64,000 nucleotides of DNA from DASQHW01 sp038209365 (GTDB lineage: Bacteria; Actinomycetota; Acidimicrobiia; IMCC26256; PALSA-610): assembly GCA_038209365.1 (NCBI GenBank), contig JBBQXS010000001.1, forward strand, positions 124,001 through 188,000, written 5' to 3'. Made by a program: the position numbers and the translations under genes. Below the pieces are notes generated by a model. That model was given only the letters and a program-made list of their open reading frames with translations, did not search any database and was not told the origin of the DNA. How positions within the stretch are numbered: the stretch's first letter is position 1; every line of letters starts with the position of its first letter. Shown here piece by piece: positions 40,880 to 49,197 of the stretch.

Positions 40880-41862
40880 GCCGGTTCGACGTCGTCGCCA
40901 TCGGCAACGCGATGGTCGATGTCCTCTCCTACGAGGACGACGCGTTCGTCGTTCGTACGGGCGTGGAGCGCGGAGCCACGACACTCGTCGACGGTGCCCG
41001 CTCCGAGGAGATCTATGCGCAGATGGGTCCGGCGACCGAGATCTCGGGCGGCTCGGCCGGCAACACCACGGCTGGGCTCGCCTCCTTCGGCGCCCGCGCG
41101 GCATACATCGGCCGCGTCGCCGACGACGCATTCGGCAAGGTGTTCGCGCACGACCTGCGCAGCCTTGGTGTGCACTTCGATTCGCCGATCGCGTCCGACG
41201 GACTGCCGACCGGGCGATGCCTGGTCATCGTGACGCCGGACGCGCAGCGGACGATGTGCACGTATCTCGGCGCAGGCGCCGAGCTCGATGTGCACTACGT
41301 CGACGAAGCCGTGATCGAAGCGGCCGCGGTCACGTACCTCGAGGGATACGTGTGGGACCCGCCGCCGGCCAAGGCCGCGGTACGACGCGCGGCGGAGATC
41401 GCTCACCGGGCCGATCAGCGTGTCGCGTTGACGCTTTCCGATCCGTTCTGTGTGGATCGGCACCGGGCGGAGTTCCTCGAGCTCGTCGAGTCCCACGTCG
41501 ACATCCTGTTCGCCAACGAGCACGAGATCACAATGCTGTACGAGGTCGAAACGTTCGACGAGGCCCTGCACCGCGTCCGCGGCCACTGCGAGATCGCAGC
41601 ACTGACGCGCGGCGCGCTGGGCTCGATCATCGTCGCCGGCGACGACGTGCACGTCATCGACGCGCATCCCACCGAGGTCGTCGACACGACGGGCGCCGGC
41701 GACCTCTACGCCGCCGGATTCCTCTACGGCTTCACCCACGGGCAGGATCTCGCGACGTCGGGGAAGCTCGCGTCGCTCGCCGCGGCCGAGGTCATCTCGC
41801 ACCTCGGCGCGCGCCCCGCACGGCCACTCTCGGAGCTGGCGGTGCCGTTGCTCGAGCCGTGA
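40876..41862 (+). CDS. PfkB-family sugar/nucleoside kinase (adenosine kinase-like)
   Basis: 328 aa from GTG 40876 (GTGA overlap with fbiC). PfkB signature 1 is SGGSAGNTTAGLASFGARAAYIGRVADDAFG, and signature 2 is VVDTTGAGDLYAAGFLYG with the catalytic Asp in GAGD. RCLVIVTPDAQRTMCTYLGAG is typical of the adenosine/ribokinase subgroup found in actinobacteria and alphaproteobacteria. The exact substrate cannot be fixed from sequence. Confidence 0.88.
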   Translation: MSRFDVVAIGNAMVDVLSYEDDAFVVRTGVERGATTLVDGARSEEIYAQMGPATEISGGSAGNTTAGLASFGARAAYIGRVADDAFGKVFAHDLRSLGVHFDSPIASDGLPTGRCLVIVTPDAQRTMCTYLGAGAELDVHYVDEAVIEAAAVTYLEGYVWDPPPAKAAVRRAAEIAHRADQRVALTLSDPFCVDRHRAEFLELVESHVDILFANEHEITMLYEVETFDEALHRVRGHCEIAALTRGALGSIIVAGDDVHVIDAHPTEVVDTTGAGDLYAAGFLYGFTHGQDLATSGKLASLAAAEVISHLGARPARPLSELAVPLLEP

Positions 41863-41873
41863 GCGGCGCTCAC

Positions 41874-41879
41874 TAGCCT
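41874..41879 (+). promoter_or_regulatory. -10 element (TAGCCT) of the LOG-family gene
   Basis: Predicted +1 at 41886, two bases before GTG 41888. This favours GTG 41888 over the in-frame TTG at 41879. Confidence 0.5.
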
Positions 41880-41887
41880 TGGAGGTC

Positions 41888-42925
41888 GTGGCACGCTTCC
41901 CGCGGTATCGCACCGGTGATGCCGAGCTCGACCAGCAGATCGGCGACCTGGTCGCCAAGGTCGGCGACGTGCGTGACAGCGACTTGCTGTTCGAGATGAC
42001 CGTCTCCGCGGTGCGACTCGCGCGCGACCACGCGAGTCGTGGTGACATGAAGCTCGCCAACGCGGCACTGAAGGAGATGCGGTACGCGTTCGCGGTCTTC
42101 GAGCCGTACCGCTCCGCGCGCAAGGCCGCGATCTTCGGGTCGGCCCGGACGAGGCGAGACGACCCTCTGTACGAGCAGACCGTTGCTCTCGCGCAGGGTC
42201 TGGCGGAGGTTGACTGGATGGTGATCACCGGTGCAGGACCGGGGATCATGGAGGCGGGCATCGAGGGGGCGGGCGCCGCCAACTCGTTCGGCGTGAGCAT
42301 CCGGTTGCCGTTCGAGGCGGCCACCACGCAGTTCCTCGCCGACGACCCCAAGCTGGTGAACTTCCGGTACTTCTTCACGCGCAAGGTCACCTTCGTGAAG
42401 GAGGCGAACGCGTTCGTGCTGCTGCCCGGCGGGTTCGGAACGCTCGACGAGGGCTTCGAGCTGCTGACCCTCGTACAGACCGGCAAGGCGCCACCCGCAC
42501 CGATCATCCTGCTCGACGTTCCCGGCGGCACGTTCTGGTTGACGTGGATGCAGTTCGTCGAGCGGGAGCTCCGGGCGCGGGGTTACATCTCACCGGAGGA
42601 CGTGAACCTCGTGACGATCACCGACGACGTGGCCGTCGCGCTCGAGGAGATCACCCGCTTCTACCGGAATTACCACTCGCTACGTTTCGTCGGCGGCGAT
42701 CTCGTGCTGCGTATGCAGCATCTGCCGCCACCCGCCACCATCGATCAGCTCAACGAGGAATTCGCCGACATACTCGTGAGCGGCAAGATCGAGTCCGCTG
42801 AGGCGAGCAAGGCCGAGATCGGCGACAAGGACGTGCCCGAGCTCGCCCGGCTGAAGATGCGCTTCGACCGCCACTCGTACTCCCGGCTCCGGGAGCTGAT
42901 CAACCGCCTCAACGCGGTCGACTGA
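41888..42925 (+). CDS. LOG-family (TIGR00730-like) nucleotide-processing protein
   Basis: 345 aa. Rossmann-like LOG/lysine-decarboxylase-like fold with AIFGSARTRRDDP, MVITGAGPGIMEAGIEGAGA and the diagnostic PGGFGTLDEGFELLTLVQTGK. The motif hydrolyses ribose-5'-monophosphate from cytokinin-like or other nucleoside monophosphates in related enzymes. It has a helical N-terminal extension (about 60 residues) and a C-terminal helical region beyond the core. This longer form is common in actinobacteria. Confidence 0.88.
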   Translation: MARFPRYRTGDAELDQQIGDLVAKVGDVRDSDLLFEMTVSAVRLARDHASRGDMKLANAALKEMRYAFAVFEPYRSARKAAIFGSARTRRDDPLYEQTVALAQGLAEVDWMVITGAGPGIMEAGIEGAGAANSFGVSIRLPFEAATTQFLADDPKLVNFRYFFTRKVTFVKEANAFVLLPGGFGTLDEGFELLTLVQTGKAPPAPIILLDVPGGTFWLTWMQFVERELRARGYISPEDVNLVTITDDVAVALEEITRFYRNYHSLRFVGGDLVLRMQHLPPPATIDQLNEEFADILVSGKIESAEASKAEIGDKDVPELARLKMRFDRHSYSRLRELINRLNAVD

Positions 42926-43109
42926 CGCAGACGCGCGACAGATCGGTCAGTGCGCGTCGACGCGGTGGCGGGACGTCTCCTCGCTCACGCTTGCGAAATG
43001 ATAAAGGACGTGCAAAACCTTCCTCAGCATCTCGGCCTCCCTCGGCTCTGCCTTCATATCGACCGCTGACGCGCGTCGATCGAGGGGACCTTTGACCCGA
43101 ATCGCCGAG

Positions 43110-44033
43110 TCAAACGTCGCCGTGGTGGGCCCAGGCCGCCAGATCGGGCGCCGCGAGCTCGCCCACGCGCCGGCGGTAGCGCCGGACGTCGGTGTCGTCG
43201 AGGAGGCGGCGCCACTGGCCGCTCGTGCCGCGGTTGAAGAACCGCTGGTTGTCCCGCCAGATGGCCGCATTGGTGACTTCGGGCGCAACCTCGGCGGCGC
43301 GGCGGCGCATTTCGTCGAAGCACGCGGCGCGGACGAGCTCTGGCCAGCGGTCCGAAGGAACGTCGATTCCGAGGCGTGTCGCAAGACGTCGCATCTCGCC
43401 TTCGAGGTCCGCGGTCAGTTCGTCGTAGTGCAACAACACGATGTTCGCTCGATCTCTGGCGTCCCAGAACGTCGCGAGGTGATGGAGCGTCTGGTGCAGG
43501 CTCATCCATTCGACGACCGACCGGGTGTCGTCCACCCACTCCCAGAACCGGTCGATCTCGTTCTCGAGCCGCACGGGAGGTCCTTCGGCAATCTGTTCCA
43601 TGATGTCGTCCAGGCCGATGGCGTTGTGGCGCGCGGTCAGCACGGCGATGATGTCCATGTTGGCTACGTGGTTGTCCCACGACAGGAACACGTCGCGCGG
43701 ATCGCGGCCGACCCAGATGTACGTCACGTCCTCGCGGTACGGCAGCCCGTCGAGCGGCGTGTGGGATTTGATGAAGCGCCGATGCCGTTGGGCATCGAGG
43801 TCGGCGATGATGGATTCCGCGCTGCGCGTCTGCATGTCCAACCACGGTGACAGGACACCGAGCGGTTGCGACAACTCCGGCGTTTGGAAGATCAGCAGCG
43901 CGCAGATCATCTGCGTCCAGGTCGTGCCGCACTTGGGCGGAGTGCTGACGACGATGTCGCCGGGACGCTGTGTGAATCCATGCCAGCGCGCGCTGTCGTA
44001 CAGCATCGACTTGTAGTGGACGAGGTCGGCCAT
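43110..44033 (-). CDS. Sulfotransferase domain protein (SULT1-like)
   Basis: 307 aa PAPS-dependent sulfotransferase. 5'-phosphosulfate loop TPPKCGTTWTQMICALLI (about 30-47), a likely catalytic His in KSHTPLDGLPY, the 3'-phosphate motif VGRDPRDVFLSWDNH, and the terminal RGTSGQWRRLLDDTDVRRYRRR that closes over PAPS. Of the cytosolic, small-molecule type rather than a membrane heparan type. It is the last gene of the glcDEF operon: its ATG overlaps the stop of the 72-aa gene (TGATG). Confidence 0.92.
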   Translation of the reverse strand: MADLVHYKSMLYDSARWHGFTQRPGDIVVSTPPKCGTTWTQMICALLIFQTPELSQPLGVLSPWLDMQTRSAESIIADLDAQRHRRFIKSHTPLDGLPYREDVTYIWVGRDPRDVFLSWDNHVANMDIIAVLTARHNAIGLDDIMEQIAEGPPVRLENEIDRFWEWVDDTRSVVEWMSLHQTLHHLATFWDARDRANIVLLHYDELTADLEGEMRRLATRLGIDVPSDRWPELVRAACFDEMRRRAAEVAPEVTNAAIWRDNQRFFNRGTSGQWRRLLDDTDVRRYRRRVGELAAPDLAAWAHHGDV

Positions 44034-44251
44034 CAGTCGTCCTCGACCGCCAACGGCGACAGTGCGCCGATCGCCTTCGCGATCGCGCGCCGGGCTTGCA
44101 GCACGCGCCTCTCCTCGGCCGCCGCGTGCTCGGCCTCGTCGGACTCGGGCGCGCGCGCGGCCTCCCGGAGCCGCTCGTACGCCAGATCACGCAATTCTTC
44201 TTCGAGCGCGCTGAGCCGCTCGGTAATCGACTCGTACCGGTCAGTCGTCAT
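44033..44251 (-). CDS. Small helical hypothetical protein (72 aa)
   Basis: TDRYESITERLSALEEELRDLAYERLREAARAPESDEAEHAAAEERRVLQARRAIAKAIGALSPL: almost entirely charged, predicted to form one long helix or a helical hairpin with coiled-coil heptads. Not recognised. The ATG at 44251 overlaps the glcF stop, and its own stop overlaps the sulfotransferase start. It is thus locked between the two by translational coupling. Confidence 0.6.
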   Translation of the reverse strand: MTTDRYESITERLSALEEELRDLAYERLREAARAPESDEAEHAAAEERRVLQARRAIAKAIGALSPLAVEDD

Positions 44252-45404
44252 CCAGAGCCTCCGCGAACAGATCGGCAGGATGGCGGGCGTCGACGCCCGC
44301 GCCACGCAGCTGCATCACGCAGCCCGGGTTCGCCGAGGCCACGATCGCATCATGCTCCCCCATCGCCCGCCGCAACGCCGCGACCTTCCGGTCACGGATC
44401 TGCCCGGATAGTGCCGGTTGCAGCGCACTGTACGCGCCTCCGGCACCACAGCACAGCCCGTCGTCGTCGGTCTCGGCGAGCTCGTATGCAGTTCCCAGGA
44501 GCGCGCGCACGGCACCGTGCGCCTTCTGCACGTGCCGCAGATGACACGGGTCCTGCACGACGACGCGCCGACCCAGTGTCCGGGTACGCGGCGGACCTGC
44601 GGCGATGCACCATTCCGCGAAGTCGCGCACCCGGGCGCTGAAGCGCCGAGCCTCGTCGGTATCGAGCAGTTCGCCGTATTCCTTCATGACTGCACCGCAA
44701 CCCGCGCTGTCGACGACGACGGGCGCGTCGCCGGGCATGGACGCCATCACGCGTCTCGCCAGTGCCCGCGCCTGCGCGTCACGACCGGCGTGTACGTGCA
44801 GTGCACCACAACAGTCACCGCCGGCACCGGGACGCGAGACGCGCGCGCCGGTCGTTTGCATGACGACCGCGGCGGCGCGGTGCGTTCCACGCTGCCACGC
44901 GTCCATCACGCAACCCGTGAAGAGCCAGGCGTCGGGCGCGCCGCCGGCCGGCACGTCCCATCGGCGCAACGTCAGGCGAGGCAAGCCGAATCGCTTCGGT
45001 ACGAGCCCCAGTCGTTGCGCGAGCGAGAGCATCCACGTCAACGCGAGCAGCAACCGGTGCCGAGGCAATACCACCGTGTACGCGAACCACTCGGCAATCC
45101 TGCGCCGGCGTGACGACGGGGGCGGCATCGCCGCCCGCGTGTGCTCCATGAGCCTCCCGAACGGGACGCCCGACGGGCACGCCGCTTCACAGCCCCGGCA
45201 CGCGACGCACTCATCCATCGCGGCGCGGAACGCGTCGTCGATGGGCGCGTCGTACCACTCGACTGCCCGCATGGCGGTGAGACGTCCCCGCGGCGAGGCG
45301 ATCTCGCGCCCGGTGACGCGATATGTCGGGCAGTGCGGCAGGCACAACCCGCACGACACACACGCGACGAGATCGTCGTCGTCGAGGTGCAACGGTCCGC
45401 TCAT
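44241..45404 (-). CDS. glcF: Glycolate oxidase iron-sulfur subunit GlcF-like
   Basis: 387 aa from ATG 45404. Two N-terminal 4Fe-4S motifs (CVSCGLCLPHCPTYR and CVACRGCEAACPSGVPFG) are followed by two CCG-type domains (GGDCCGALHVHAGR..., DDGLCCGAGGAYSALQP). Ends with the GCVMQLRGAGVDARHPADLFAEAL pattern of GlcF. It passes electrons from the flavin subunits to the membrane quinone pool. The ATG overlaps the glcE stop. Confidence 0.93.
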   Translation of the reverse strand: MSGPLHLDDDDLVACVSCGLCLPHCPTYRVTGREIASPRGRLTAMRAVEWYDAPIDDAFRAAMDECVACRGCEAACPSGVPFGRLMEHTRAAMPPPSSRRRRIAEWFAYTVVLPRHRLLLALTWMLSLAQRLGLVPKRFGLPRLTLRRWDVPAGGAPDAWLFTGCVMDAWQRGTHRAAAVVMQTTGARVSRPGAGGDCCGALHVHAGRDAQARALARRVMASMPGDAPVVVDSAGCGAVMKEYGELLDTDEARRFSARVRDFAEWCIAAGPPRTRTLGRRVVVQDPCHLRHVQKAHGAVRALLGTAYELAETDDDGLCCGAGGAYSALQPALSGQIRDRKVAALRRAMGEHDAIVASANPGCVMQLRGAGVDARHPADLFAEALDDD

Positions 45405-46375
45405 GGTGCTCGCCCCGGAGCGCCGTTCGGCCCGAATGGGAGCCGGCCCGGGTTGCATCGTCCGTCGGGATCGAACGCGTGCTTGATCCGGCGCATCAAC
45501 GCGAGGTTCGGCAGTGGCCGACCGTAGCCGTCGTCATCGGGGGCGCCACCCGCTTCACGCAGCATCCATCCGTTGTGCGCGTGCGCGATGGTGCGGGCGC
45601 CGGCCAGCGCGCCGGCGGAGTCGGCCGCGACGTGCACCGTGCCGACGCCCAGCTCCGCGCACCACCGGACCTCCCCGGGGAGCGCCCGGCCGACCGCTCG
45701 TACGTGGTCGGGTGCCACGGAGATGCGACCCCGGTGGGCCCCCTCGGGCAGCGCAGGCGGTGTCGCCCGCGGCGTGCAGTCGCGGGCCTGCGCCGCCACG
45801 TCGGCTTCGGCGCCCTCCAGCAACACGTGCTCAGCGGTGCCGTCCCACAGTCGCGATGACGGTCGGTGGAACGCGCGAGCATCCTCGACGGTGAACCAAC
45901 GCGCCACACGCGGGCGCGGACGGCAACGCAGTGTGGCCTGCATCAGCACGCCGAGCGTGCCGAGCGATCCGACGAACAACCGCGGCAGGTCATAGCCGGT
46001 GACGTTCTTGACCGTCGGTCCGCCACCCTTCACGAGCACCCCGTACCCGGTGACGAACCGCACCTCGAGCACGTGATCGCGCAGCGGCCCGTGGCGGAGG
46101 CGGCGGATGCCCGAGAGCCCGCACGCGAGGATGCCGCCGATCGTCGCGTCGTGCGAGCGCGGGTCGAGCGCCACCTCTTGGCCGTGCTCGGCGAGCACCG
46201 CGTCGAGTGCGGCGAAGGCCGTCCCCGCGCCGACGGTCACGGTCATGTCGGCGGGCTCGTAGTCGACCACACCTTCGGGTGCACGCACTTCTGCCGCGCC
46301 GGCCGGCGGCGGACCGCCGACACCCCAATGCGAACGCGCACCGACGGGCGCGACCACCGCCGCACTCAGATCCAC
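45401..46375 (-). CDS. glcE: Glycolate oxidase FAD-binding subunit GlcE-like
   Basis: 324 aa from GTG 46375, overlapping the glcD stop by 10 bases. Contains the start of a VAO-type FAD fold: PVGARSHWGVGGPP, VGAGTAFAALDAVLAEHGQEVALDP, ATIGGILACGLSGIRRLRHGPLRDHVLEVRFVTGYG, VKNVTGYDLPRLFVGSLGTLGV and a short C-terminal cap ending FDPDGRCNPGRLP. This is the smaller GlcE form. An apparent 753-codon frame running into glcD is a shadow. Confidence 0.9.
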   Translation of the reverse strand: MDLSAAVVAPVGARSHWGVGGPPPAGAAEVRAPEGVVDYEPADMTVTVGAGTAFAALDAVLAEHGQEVALDPRSHDATIGGILACGLSGIRRLRHGPLRDHVLEVRFVTGYGVLVKGGGPTVKNVTGYDLPRLFVGSLGTLGVLMQATLRCRPRPRVARWFTVEDARAFHRPSSRLWDGTAEHVLLEGAEADVAAQARDCTPRATPPALPEGAHRGRISVAPDHVRAVGRALPGEVRWCAELGVGTVHVAADSAGALAGARTIAHAHNGWMLREAGGAPDDDGYGRPLPNLALMRRIKHAFDPDGRCNPGRLPFGPNGAPGRAP

Positions 46376-47805
46376 GTGCCCTCCGGGATCCGCTGGAGCT
46401 CGCCGCACCGGCTGCCGCGCGGCAGCACCTTCTGCGGGTTGGCAGCGCCGTCGGGATCGAACGCGTCCCGCAGCCGTGCTTGGGCGTCGAGGTCGGCGGG
46501 CGAGAACTGCTTGTCCATGAGATCGCGCTTCTCGACGCCGACGCCGTGCTCGCCGGTGAGCACGCCGCCCGCGGCGAGACACGTCTCGAGGATCTCGGTG
46601 CCGGCCGCGTGCACACGTTCCCAGATACCGTGCTCGCGGCTGTCGAACACCAGGAGCGGGTGCAGGTTGCCGTCGCCGGCATGGAACACGTTCATCACGA
46701 TGAGCTCGTGCTTCGCCGCGATCTCGTAGACGCGGCGCAGTACCTCGACGAGCTTGGTGCGCGGGACCACCGCGTCGTGCAGGTAGTAGTCGGGCGCGAC
46801 ACGCGCGATCGCCCCGAACGCCGACTTGCGTCCCTTCCAGAGGAGCGCGCGTTCGGCGTCGTCTGCAGCGACGCGCACACTCGTCGCTCCATTCGCACTC
46901 GCGATGTCGGTGACGAGCGCGACGTGCTCGGCGACGCCCGCGTCGAGCCCGTCGACTTCGACGAGCAGCACGGCTTGGGCATCGCGTGGATATCCGGCGC
47001 CGACGAAGTCCTCCACTGCGGCAGTGATGCGCGCGTCCATCATCTCCAAGGCGGCGGGCAGCACGCCGCCGGCGATGATGCCGCTGACGGTTGCCGCGGC
47101 GGCGTCGACCGCGTCGAACGCACACAGCATCGTGGCGACGGCGGGCGGGTCCGGCGTGAGACGCACCGCGATCCGCGTGGCGATGCCCATGGTGCCCTCG
47201 GAGCCGACGAAGCACCCGCGCAGGTCGTAGCCGGGGACATCGGGCTCGAGTCCGCCGAGGTGCGCGACCTCGCCGTCGGCGAGCACGGCGTCGACGGCCA
47301 GCACGTGCGCCGACGTGACGCCGTCGGCGAGACAGTGGGGGCCTCCCGCATTCGTGCCGACGTTGCCGCCGATCGTGCACGCCTGTTGCGACGAGGGGTC
47401 GGGCGCATAGTGAAGTCCGAGATGTCCGACCGCCCGGGAGAGATCGAGGTTGAGCACGCCGGGCTCGACCCACGCGATCCGCTGGCCGGCGTCCACGTCG
47501 AGCAGCCGGTTCATCTGCGTGGTGACGATGACGACCGGGTCGTCGAGGGGCGTCGCCCCACCCGCCAGGCCGGTGCCGCTCCCGCGCGCGACGAATGGCC
47601 GGCCGTGCGCGCGGGCGACCCGGACCGCGGCGGCGACCTCGTCGGTGGAGCGGGGCCAGCACACCGCGAGCGCACGCCCCGCGGTCACACCCGCGTCACG
47701 CGCGTACAGCGCGAGCTCCAGCGGCTCGGCGCTCGCGCGATCCGGACCCAGGGCCCTTTGCAGATCGTTGACCAGGGCGTCATCTGCTCGGTGAGAGTGC
47801 GCGAT
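46366..47805 (-). CDS. glcD: Glycolate/D-lactate oxidase FAD subunit GlcD-like (probable ATC start)
   Basis: 479 aa if begun at ATC 47805; a conventional call would begin at GTG 47688. FAD-binding type-4 blocks: RPFVARGSGTGLAGGATPL, GLHYAPDPSSQQACTIGGNVGTNAGGPHCLADG, GCFVGSEGTMGIATRI. The C-terminal catalytic part has NVFHAGDGNLHP and GVLTGEHGVGVEKRDLM. Thirty-nine codons upstream of 47688 encode a typical GlcD N-terminus (LQRALGPDRASAEPLELALYARDAG) but contain no ATG, GTG or TTG. The ATC lies one base after the predicted leaderless +1. Confidence 0.85.
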   Translation of the reverse strand: MAHSHRADDALVNDLQRALGPDRASAEPLELALYARDAGVTAGRALAVCWPRSTDEVAAAVRVARAHGRPFVARGSGTGLAGGATPLDDPVVIVTTQMNRLLDVDAGQRIAWVEPGVLNLDLSRAVGHLGLHYAPDPSSQQACTIGGNVGTNAGGPHCLADGVTSAHVLAVDAVLADGEVAHLGGLEPDVPGYDLRGCFVGSEGTMGIATRIAVRLTPDPPAVATMLCAFDAVDAAAATVSGIIAGGVLPAALEMMDARITAAVEDFVGAGYPRDAQAVLLVEVDGLDAGVAEHVALVTDIASANGATSVRVAADDAERALLWKGRKSAFGAIARVAPDYYLHDAVVPRTKLVEVLRRVYEIAAKHELIVMNVFHAGDGNLHPLLVFDSREHGIWERVHAAGTEILETCLAAGGVLTGEHGVGVEKRDLMDKQFSPADLDAQARLRDAFDPDGAANPQKVLPRGSRCGELQRIPEGTWI

Positions 47806-47812
47806 GTTGCGG

Positions 47813-47818
47813 AGCCTA
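47813..47818 (-). promoter_or_regulatory. -10 element (TAGGCT) of the glcD operon
   Basis: Predicted +1 at 47806. The next triplet is ATC (47805-47803), in frame with GlcD. It drives glcD-glcE-glcF-72aa-sulfotransferase. Confidence 0.5.
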
Positions 47819-47823
47819 CCGAC

Positions 47824-47829
47824 TAGCTT
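47824..47829 (+). promoter_or_regulatory. -10 element (TAGCTT) of the 253-aa gene
   Basis: Predicted +1 at 47836, two bases before ATG 47838. It lies back to back with the glcD element, five bases apart. Confidence 0.5.
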
Positions 47830-47837
47830 GCAATCCC

Positions 47838-48599
47838 ATGGTGGGAACGACGCGCGAGTGGATCACGGTGCCCGTGGCCGGCAAGGAAAAGCGCCAGTGG
47901 CAGATCGACGTGACCTTCCTCGCGTCGTCGTGGCGCTGCATCTTCGGCCAGGGATGCCAAGGCGTCCTGACCGAACCGGCCCCCGAGCTCGTGCACGGCT
48001 GCTGCTCGTACGGCGCCTACGAGTCGGAGAAGAAGGTCAAGGAAAAGGTCGAGAAGCTGGCCAAGAAGCTCGGCGAGGACGAGTGGCAGTTCAAGAAGGT
48101 CGGCCTGGAGCGCGGCGTGTGGAAGAACGCGGGCAAGGGCGAGTGGCAGACGCGCTTGCATCAGGACGCCTGCGTGTTCCTCAACCGTCCCGGTTTCGAA
48201 GCGGGCCCCGGGTGCGCGCTGCATCTGCACGCGATGAACACCGGCCAGCACTTCAGCGAGACGAAGCCGACGGTGTGCTGGCAGCTCCCGCTGCGCGCGG
48301 TCGACCGCGACGAGGAGGACGAGTCGATCACGTCGATCCTGACCGAGTTCGGCCGCGACGGCTGGGGTGAGGGCGGCGAAGAATTCGGCTGGTGGTGCAC
48401 GGAGGCCAAGGAGGCCTTCACGAACTCCGAGCCCGTGTACAAGTCGATGGAGCCCGAGCTCCGCAAGATGCTCGGCGACGCGGTCTACGAGGAAGTCGTG
48501 AAATACATGGACGTGCGCATGACCGCGGGGCCGCCCCCGCTCCCCCACCCTGCCGTGGTCCCCGTGTCGATGGGTCGCACTCGGCAGCGACGCCCGTAG
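47838..48599 (+). CDS. Cysteine-rich hypothetical protein (253 aa, YkgJ/DUF3109-like)
   Basis: Not firmly assigned. It contains a Cys pattern WRCIFGQGCQG...HGCCSYGAYE and later QDACVFLNRPGFEAGPGCALHLHA. This resembles the YkgJ/DUF3109 group, in which cysteines with 'CC' and 'GPGCALH' bind zinc or an iron-sulfur cluster. A Lys/Glu-rich helix (EKKVKEKVEKLAKKL) lies between. The Trp/Glu-rich region GRDGWGEGGEEFGWWCTEA and a Pro-rich tail follow. Leaderless. Divergent from the glcD operon. Confidence 0.55.
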   Translation: MVGTTREWITVPVAGKEKRQWQIDVTFLASSWRCIFGQGCQGVLTEPAPELVHGCCSYGAYESEKKVKEKVEKLAKKLGEDEWQFKKVGLERGVWKNAGKGEWQTRLHQDACVFLNRPGFEAGPGCALHLHAMNTGQHFSETKPTVCWQLPLRAVDRDEEDESITSILTEFGRDGWGEGGEEFGWWCTEAKEAFTNSEPVYKSMEPELRKMLGDAVYEEVVKYMDVRMTAGPPPLPHPAVVPVSMGRTRQRRP

Positions 48600-48615
48600 C
48601 GCGGGCGATCGTCTC

Positions 48616-49161
48616 ATGGCGCTGTTCTCGTTCGAGGGGCTCACGCCCCAGGTACACGCGCGCGCATTCCTCGCGCCGACCGCGACGCTCGTAGGCGACG
48701 TCATCGTCGAAGAGGGCGCGTCGGTGTGGTACGGCGCCGTCATCCGCGCCGACTACGCCCCCGTCATCGTGCGGCGCAACGCCAACGTGCAGGACAACGC
48801 CGTCATCCACGGACCGCCCGGGCTCACCAGCGACATCGGCCCCGGCGCGACCGTCGGGCACAACGTGGTGATCCACGGTGCGATCCTCGAGGAGGAGTGC
48901 CTGGTGGCCAACGGGTGCGTCGTGCTCGACGGCGCCACCATCGGTGCCCGCGCGCTGGTGGCGGCGGGCTCGGTGGTTGCCGCGGGAGCGAAGATCTCGG
49001 CCGGCATGCTCGCGGCCGGTGCACCGGCGGTCGTCAAGCGACCGGTGAAGGGCACGGGTGCCGAGATCTGGGTCGACCTGAACCCGAGCGCCTACGCGGA
49101 GCTCGCCCAGCGGCATCGCACCGGAATCCGGTTCGTCGACCGACCCGACAACGGCGACTGA
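48616..49161 (+). CDS. Gamma-carbonic-anhydrase-family hexapeptide-repeat protein
   Basis: 181 aa left-handed beta-helix with repeated [LIV]-G-x4 hexapeptides. The three zinc-ligand histidines are in place: NVQDNAVIHG, TVGHNVVIHG (two His). RADYAPVIVRRNANVQD follows the family pattern. It may catalyse CO2 hydration, although many members are inactive or act on other small molecules. It follows the preceding gene after 16 bases. Confidence 0.88.
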   Translation: MALFSFEGLTPQVHARAFLAPTATLVGDVIVEEGASVWYGAVIRADYAPVIVRRNANVQDNAVIHGPPGLTSDIGPGATVGHNVVIHGAILEEECLVANGCVVLDGATIGARALVAAGSVVAAGAKISAGMLAAGAPAVVKRPVKGTGAEIWVDLNPSAYAELAQRHRTGIRFVDRPDNGD

Positions 49162-49197
49162 GCCGCGCGCCGAGGCGAGCAATGACGCCGCGGCGCG

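Noticed and set aside
38969..41131. Minus-strand open frame of 720 codons opposite fbiC and the PfkB gene
   Set aside because: Antisense shadow of fbiC with no recognisable domain and no promoter or ribosome site.
42947..43057. 36-codon minus-strand frame after the sulfotransferase
   Set aside because: It has no -10 element, no ribosome site and no recognisable pattern. The 184-base gap 42926-43109 otherwise holds only a weak ATCGAC/GTCGAT inverted repeat.
45401..47662. A 753-codon frame that would fuse a novel N-terminal half to GlcE
   Set aside because: The first 430 codons are the wrong frame of glcD (Arg/Ala-rich shadow). GlcE starts at GTG 46375, overlapping the glcD stop.
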